Part shown: positions 60,542 through 64,000 of the stretch, in pieces
How the letters are laid out: the number at the start of each line of letters is the position of its first letter
How positions within the stretch are numbered: the stretch's first letter is position 1
Program-made: the position numbers and the translations under genes
From: UBA11524 sp034104265
GTDB lineage: Bacteria > Bacillota > Clostridia > Christensenellales > Aristaeellaceae
Length of the DNA: 64,000 bases
Assembly: GCA_034104265.1 (NCBI GenBank)
Contig: JAXEEE010000132.1
Location: forward strand, 19,919 to 83,918
Direction of reading: 5' to 3'
Notes under the pieces: model-generated
Seen by the model: the letters and a program-made list of their open reading frames with translations, nothing else
Database searches by the model: none
What the model was told of the DNA's origin: nothing

Positions 60542-62677
60542 ATGCGGAAGGATCACTATCTGCTCAGGTTTGTTCTGGTTTACCTCTGTGTGCTGCTGCC
60601 CATGCTGTGCGTCAGCTTTTTTCTCAATTACCGCATGCTCAACACCCTCCGGGAAAGCACGGCCCGGCAGGCGGAATCCAGCCTGAAGGGCTTCTCGGAC
60701 GAGCTGACCAGCCTGTATGCGGAGCATACGGTATCCAGCGCGTTCCTGAGCAATGAAACCGTGCTGAACGGGCGCAATATGCTCAAGAACAAGGAGGAGG
60801 CCAGCACGGGCATCACGCTGCTGAACTTCGCCAACCAGTTCAACGCGGAAACCACGGACATTTTCATGTGCTATGGCACGGAGACCGTGTATTCCGGCAA
60901 GGGACTTTCGCGCCTGTCAACGCTGCTGGGCATCACCCTGCAGTGCAGGAAGGAAAGCGTTGCGCTGGCCAGAAGCATGGTGCACAGCAAAACCAACGGC
61001 GTGTGCGTCCTGTGGTCAGGGGATGCGGACGGATACCTGCTCATGCACTTTATCACCGACCGCGCGGGCATGGAATCCGTGAACTACGTGATTCCCTTAT
61101 CCCGGCTGATTGCCAGGTTCAGGCCGGTGGATGAGCGGACGAATGTGGATCTTGTCCTGGACTTTGAGCAGGGCGGCACGGTGGCCTTCCACAGGGATGA
61201 TGAGGAAAGCTTCTGCCTTGGCAGGGGACATGTGCCGGAGGATTCCGCCAGCGGCGTCTCCGCGGAGCATTACAACGACACCCTGGGCGTTCGGCTCAGC
61301 GTCCGCTATGAAACCACGGCGCTGCAGCGGCAGCTGGCCGCCAACCGGAATGTGAACAGTTTGGTGATGGCCCTGGGGCTGCTGGTGTCGGTGGCCATTT
61401 CCTTCTTCCTCAGCATGGACAGGCGCAAGCGCGTGTATCAGCTGGAGGCCATAGCCAAGGGGGAAACCGTCGCGCTGACGGGTCGCCGTGGGGATGAGTT
61501 TTCCTCCCTGCAGCGGCTGATGACCGCCTCCCTGCGGGAGGCCCAGCGCATCAATGAGAGCCAGCAGGTTTACCGGGAAGGCTTCTGCCGTCAGTTTGCC
61601 AGGCTCCTGTTCAGCGGCATGTACAAGGATCGCCAGGTCGTTGCCTCCAACCTATCGCTGTGCGGGGTGGAGCTGATGGAGCAGTACTACGCCGTTCTGG
61701 GCGTGCGCCTTCCCGCCCAGGGGCAGGAGCAGAGCGCCCGCGCGCTGGAAAGGCTGCTGGCCGGCAGCCTGTACCATACGGCCTACATCTTTGATCAGCC
61801 TGTGGTGGTTTTCCTCCATGAGTTCCCCAACAGCGACGAGAGCCAGTCCCTGCGCCTGGATTATGCGGCATGGCTGCGGGGTGAAATGGGCGGCGTCCCC
61901 CTGGCAGTGGGCGTCAGCCGGGTCTATGGGGATATCATGCGGGCGCCTGAGGCCTACGCGGATGTGGAGCGCATCTTTGAGCAGCTGCCTGCGGCGGACG
62001 CTGTTTTGTGCCGGGAAAGCCTCCCGGAAGCGCCGGATCTGGCGGTGCGCTTCTCCGCGGAGGAGCTGACCGCCATGACCGATGCGGTGGCGCGCAAGGA
62101 AGAGGATGTAGCCCTGACCCTGCTGCGGCGGATGGAGGCTTTCATCCGTGACAGCGCCTGCTCCGAGGCGAACCAGACCTTCCTGCGCTATACGATCACC
62201 CAGGCGCTGATCCAGGGTGTGCAGGGCGACGTTAACGAGAAGAGCCTGATCTCCGACGTGGTGCAGGTGGACGTAAGCAACGGGCAGAGATTTGACGCGT
62301 CCATGACCCGTCTGCTGAAGCGGTGCTGCGCGGGTGCAGTGACGGTAACGGGCTTTGAGCTGATCCTGGACTATATCCGCGCGAATTATCAGAATCCGTC
62401 CTTCTCCGCGGAGATGGTGGCGGAATATGCAGGGCTGTCCACATCGTACCTGAGCAGGCTGTTCAAGGCGAAAATGGGCATGACCTATATCGACTATCTG
62501 ACCAGCCTGCGCATGAAGCGCGCCACGGAGCTGATCCGCCAGACCAACCTGCCGCTCAGGGACATTGTGGAGCAGGTGGGGTACATCGACGTATCGGGCT
62601 TCCGAAGAAAATTCAAGGCGCTCTACGGCATGAGCGTGACGGAGTACAAGCAGAGCCTTGGCGGGCAGGAGGAATGA
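60542..62677 (+). CDS. Membrane-bound AraC-family regulator with extracellular sensor
   Basis: The product from ATG 60542 (GGAGGG upstream) is 711 residues. The first helix (about 8-28) and second helix (about 275-297, LVMALGLLVSVAISFFLSM) flank a ~245-residue extracellular domain of Cache-like size. A cytosolic linker leads to the AraC DNA-binding domain (from about 604): ILDYIRANYQNPSFSAEMVAEYAGLS, SYLSRLFKAKMGM, and RDIVEQVGYIDVSGFRRKFKALYGMSVTEYK. This is the one-component sensor layout common with lplABC-type transporters. It probably activates this operon on sensing a glycan outside the cell. Confidence 0.94.
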   Translation: MRKDHYLLRFVLVYLCVLLPMLCVSFFLNYRMLNTLRESTARQAESSLKGFSDELTSLYAEHTVSSAFLSNETVLNGRNMLKNKEEASTGITLLNFANQFNAETTDIFMCYGTETVYSGKGLSRLSTLLGITLQCRKESVALARSMVHSKTNGVCVLWSGDADGYLLMHFITDRAGMESVNYVIPLSRLIARFRPVDERTNVDLVLDFEQGGTVAFHRDDEESFCLGRGHVPEDSASGVSAEHYNDTLGVRLSVRYETTALQRQLAANRNVNSLVMALGLLVSVAISFFLSMDRRKRVYQLEAIAKGETVALTGRRGDEFSSLQRLMTASLREAQRINESQQVYREGFCRQFARLLFSGMYKDRQVVASNLSLCGVELMEQYYAVLGVRLPAQGQEQSARALERLLAGSLYHTAYIFDQPVVVFLHEFPNSDESQSLRLDYAAWLRGEMGGVPLAVGVSRVYGDIMRAPEAYADVERIFEQLPAADAVLCRESLPEAPDLAVRFSAEELTAMTDAVARKEEDVALTLLRRMEAFIRDSACSEANQTFLRYTITQALIQGVQGDVNEKSLISDVVQVDVSNGQRFDASMTRLLKRCCAGAVTVTGFELILDYIRANYQNPSFSAEMVAEYAGLSTSYLSRLFKAKMGMTYIDYLTSLRMKRATELIRQTNLPLRDIVEQVGYIDVSGFRRKFKALYGMSVTEYKQSLGGQEE

Positions 62678-62679
62678 GC

Positions 62680-63741
62680 ATGTATCAGAGCATCAGGCCG
62701 GGCAAGTACTGGTACGACACCAGCGGAAGGCTGATTCAGGCCCACGGCGGATCCATCCTTTTTGAGAACGGGCGGTATTACTGGTACGGGGAGAACAAGG
62801 AGGGCGTTACCGGCCGCGCCACCGGGGAACGCTGCCCTGTGTGGCACAATGGGGTGCGGCTGTACTCCTCGGCGGATCTGTACAACTGGCAGGATGAGGG
62901 CGTTATCCTGGTGGGAGAGGGCGCGCCGGATACGCCCTTCCATCCGCGCAACATCATGGACCGGCCCCATATTCTCCATAACGCCCGGACGGGACAGTAT
63001 GTGCTCTGGGCGAAAATCGCGGGTGTGCTGGGCGCGGGCGCGGATTTCGGCAAGGGCTATATGGCTGTGGCCACCGCGCCTTCCATCCGGGGGCCCTATC
63101 AGGTGGTTAACCGCATTGCCCAGCCCGGGCTGCCCATGGGCGACTTTGACCTGGTACAGGACGGCGATAGGGCTTACATCATCTACGAGCGTCCCCATAC
63201 GGAGATGATCTGTCAAACCCTGACGGAGGACTATACCGGCGTAACGCCGGAATATTCCAGCCATATCCGGCGCAGCGGGCCGCCCTTCACCCGGGAAGCG
63301 CCGTGCTTCTTCACCCGGGGCGGGCGGAAGTTCCTCATTGCATCGGGTACCACAGGATATTATCCCAACGCGACCGAAACCTTTGAAATTGAGGACTTCC
63401 ATGGCACATGGCGGTTCCTGGGACGGACCTGCGCGGAGGATCGGGGGCGGAACTCCTTCCACGCACAGTTTTCCAGCGTGTTCCATGTGCCGGATACGGA
63501 TGTGTACATTGCAACAGGCGATCGCTGGCTGACGGATCTGCCCTGCAACATGCCGGATATGGACGAGCTGTACCAGTGCAAGTATCCAAAGGGCGCGGAC
63601 TTTGCGGCGCGCTTCCCCCGCGCGGGGACGCTGACGGAGGAGAACACCTCCATGGCGACATACGTGTGGCTGCCTGTACGCTTTGACCAGCGGGGTGTTC
63701 CGACAATCAGCTGGCAGGACGAATGGCGCATCGGGGACTGA
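62680..63741 (+). CDS. Glycoside hydrolase family 43-like enzyme (exo-galactanase/arabinosidase type)
   Basis: The product is 353 residues from ATG 62680. AGGAGG lies 7 bases before that codon but directly abuts the alternative ATG at 62674, which overlaps the regulator stop. The five-bladed propeller motifs are AHGGSILFENGRYYWYGEN, DRPHILHNARTGQYVLWAK, MGDFDLVQDGDRAYIIYE and TREAPCFFTRGGRKFLIASG. They resemble the exo-beta-1,3-galactanase branch of GH43, which would fit galactan side chains of rhamnogalacturonan I. No signal peptide, so it acts on imported oligomers. The subfamily is tentative. Confidence 0.85.
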   Translation: MYQSIRPGKYWYDTSGRLIQAHGGSILFENGRYYWYGENKEGVTGRATGERCPVWHNGVRLYSSADLYNWQDEGVILVGEGAPDTPFHPRNIMDRPHILHNARTGQYVLWAKIAGVLGAGADFGKGYMAVATAPSIRGPYQVVNRIAQPGLPMGDFDLVQDGDRAYIIYERPHTEMICQTLTEDYTGVTPEYSSHIRRSGPPFTREAPCFFTRGGRKFLIASGTTGYYPNATETFEIEDFHGTWRFLGRTCAEDRGRNSFHAQFSSVFHVPDTDVYIATGDRWLTDLPCNMPDMDELYQCKYPKGADFAARFPRAGTLTEENTSMATYVWLPVRFDQRGVPTISWQDEWRIGD

Positions 63742-63774
63742 GCGGCAGAAACGAAGGATGAAGGAGCTGAGCTG

Positions 63775-64000
63775 ATGGAGAAGCGCAAGTGGATCAGGAT
63801 GGATCCCCGGGATAATGTAGCGATCCTGCTCAGGGACGCGGCGGTAGGGGAGGAGCTGGGCGAGGGGATTGTGGCGGCATGCGACATTCCCCAGGCCCAC
63901 AAGGCTGCGCTGAAGCCCATCCCTGCGGGCGGGGCGGTCATCCGCTACGGCGTGACCCTGGGATATGCCATGAGGGACATCGCCCCGGGTGAATGGGTGA
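63775..64000 (+). CDS. UxaA-type altronate/galactarate dehydratase, N-terminal part (cut by window edge)
   Basis: The visible 75 residues form a SAF domain: DPRDNVAILLRDAAVGEEL, CDIPQAHKAALKPIPAGGAVIRYG and LGYAMRDIAPGEWV. This matches the small-subunit or N-terminal region of altronate dehydratase, an enzyme of uronate breakdown, as expected for a pectin pathway. Whether a full-length fused enzyme or a separate small subunit follows cannot be seen. The ATG at 63775 has AAGGAG 9 bases upstream. Confidence 0.85.
   Translation, partial: MEKRKWIRMDPRDNVAILLRDAAVGEELGEGIVAACDIPQAHKAALKPIPAGGAVIRYGVTLGYAMRDIAPGEWV

Overview
The window looks like chromosome of a GC-rich, spore-forming member of the Clostridia. 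The grounds are a gerA-type spore germination operon, sigma-A type promoters, strong AGGAGG ribosome binding sites, GTG/TTG starts and a gut or rumen style carbohydrate-uptake repertoire. A Christensenellales-like gut bacterium is my guess; the sequence alone does not prove it. I saw no rRNA, tRNA, CRISPR array, integrase or transposase.

Layout. Bases 1-5.4 kb (minus strand) hold the cell-shape operon maf-mreB-mreC-mreD-PBP2, with PBP2 cut by the window edge. Bases 5.5-6.4 kb hold a QueT-type transporter and a small Cys-rich protein. Bases 6.4-10.0 kb (plus) hold a three-gene germinant receptor operon. Bases 10.1-31.2 kb (minus) hold nine closely spaced genes read as one 21-kb operon, described below. 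Bases 31.3-38.1 kb hold housekeeping genes: a uracil-glycosylase-like enzyme, an acetyltransferase, YhbY, a methyltransferase, ObgE, a phosphodiester glycosidase, a PFL-family protein and an ACT protein. Bases 38.2-44.0 kb hold a sugar ABC transporter, a polysaccharide deacetylase and an oligogalacturonate-lyase-like propeller. Then come MATE and GNAT (minus), a GH31 glycosidase, and a BceRS-BceAB type peptide-sensing and resistance module (48.7-53.3 kb). From 53.4 kb to the right edge there is a second glycan locus: a GH106-like rhamnosidase (minus) and, divergently, an ABC transporter, a membrane AraC regulator, a GH43 enzyme and the start of a UxaA-type sugar-acid dehydratase. The glycan genes together point to pectin or rhamnogalacturonan side-chain use.

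The stand-out is the 21-kb operon. In transcription order it encodes a secreted, membrane-anchored vWA protein with cadherin-like repeats; a 1218-residue tubulin/FtsZ-like GTPase; an 842-residue protein I cannot place; a zinc-ribbon P-loop GTPase; an 1102-residue protein possibly of the GTPase-associated type; a four-helix membrane protein; a paralogue of the first vWA protein that has lost its metal site; a six-helix membrane vWA protein; and a membrane-anchored transglutaminase-like protein. Predicted topology puts vWA, cadherin-like and transglutaminase modules outside the cell and tubulin, GTPase and associated proteins inside. Three of the membrane proteins end in Asp-Phe within Gly/Ser/Asp/Phe-rich cytosolic tails, and the fourth has a similar N-terminal tail, which suggests a common cytosolic docking partner. 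The function is unknown. Housekeeping flanks and the lack of mobile genes suggest a stable chromosomal system.
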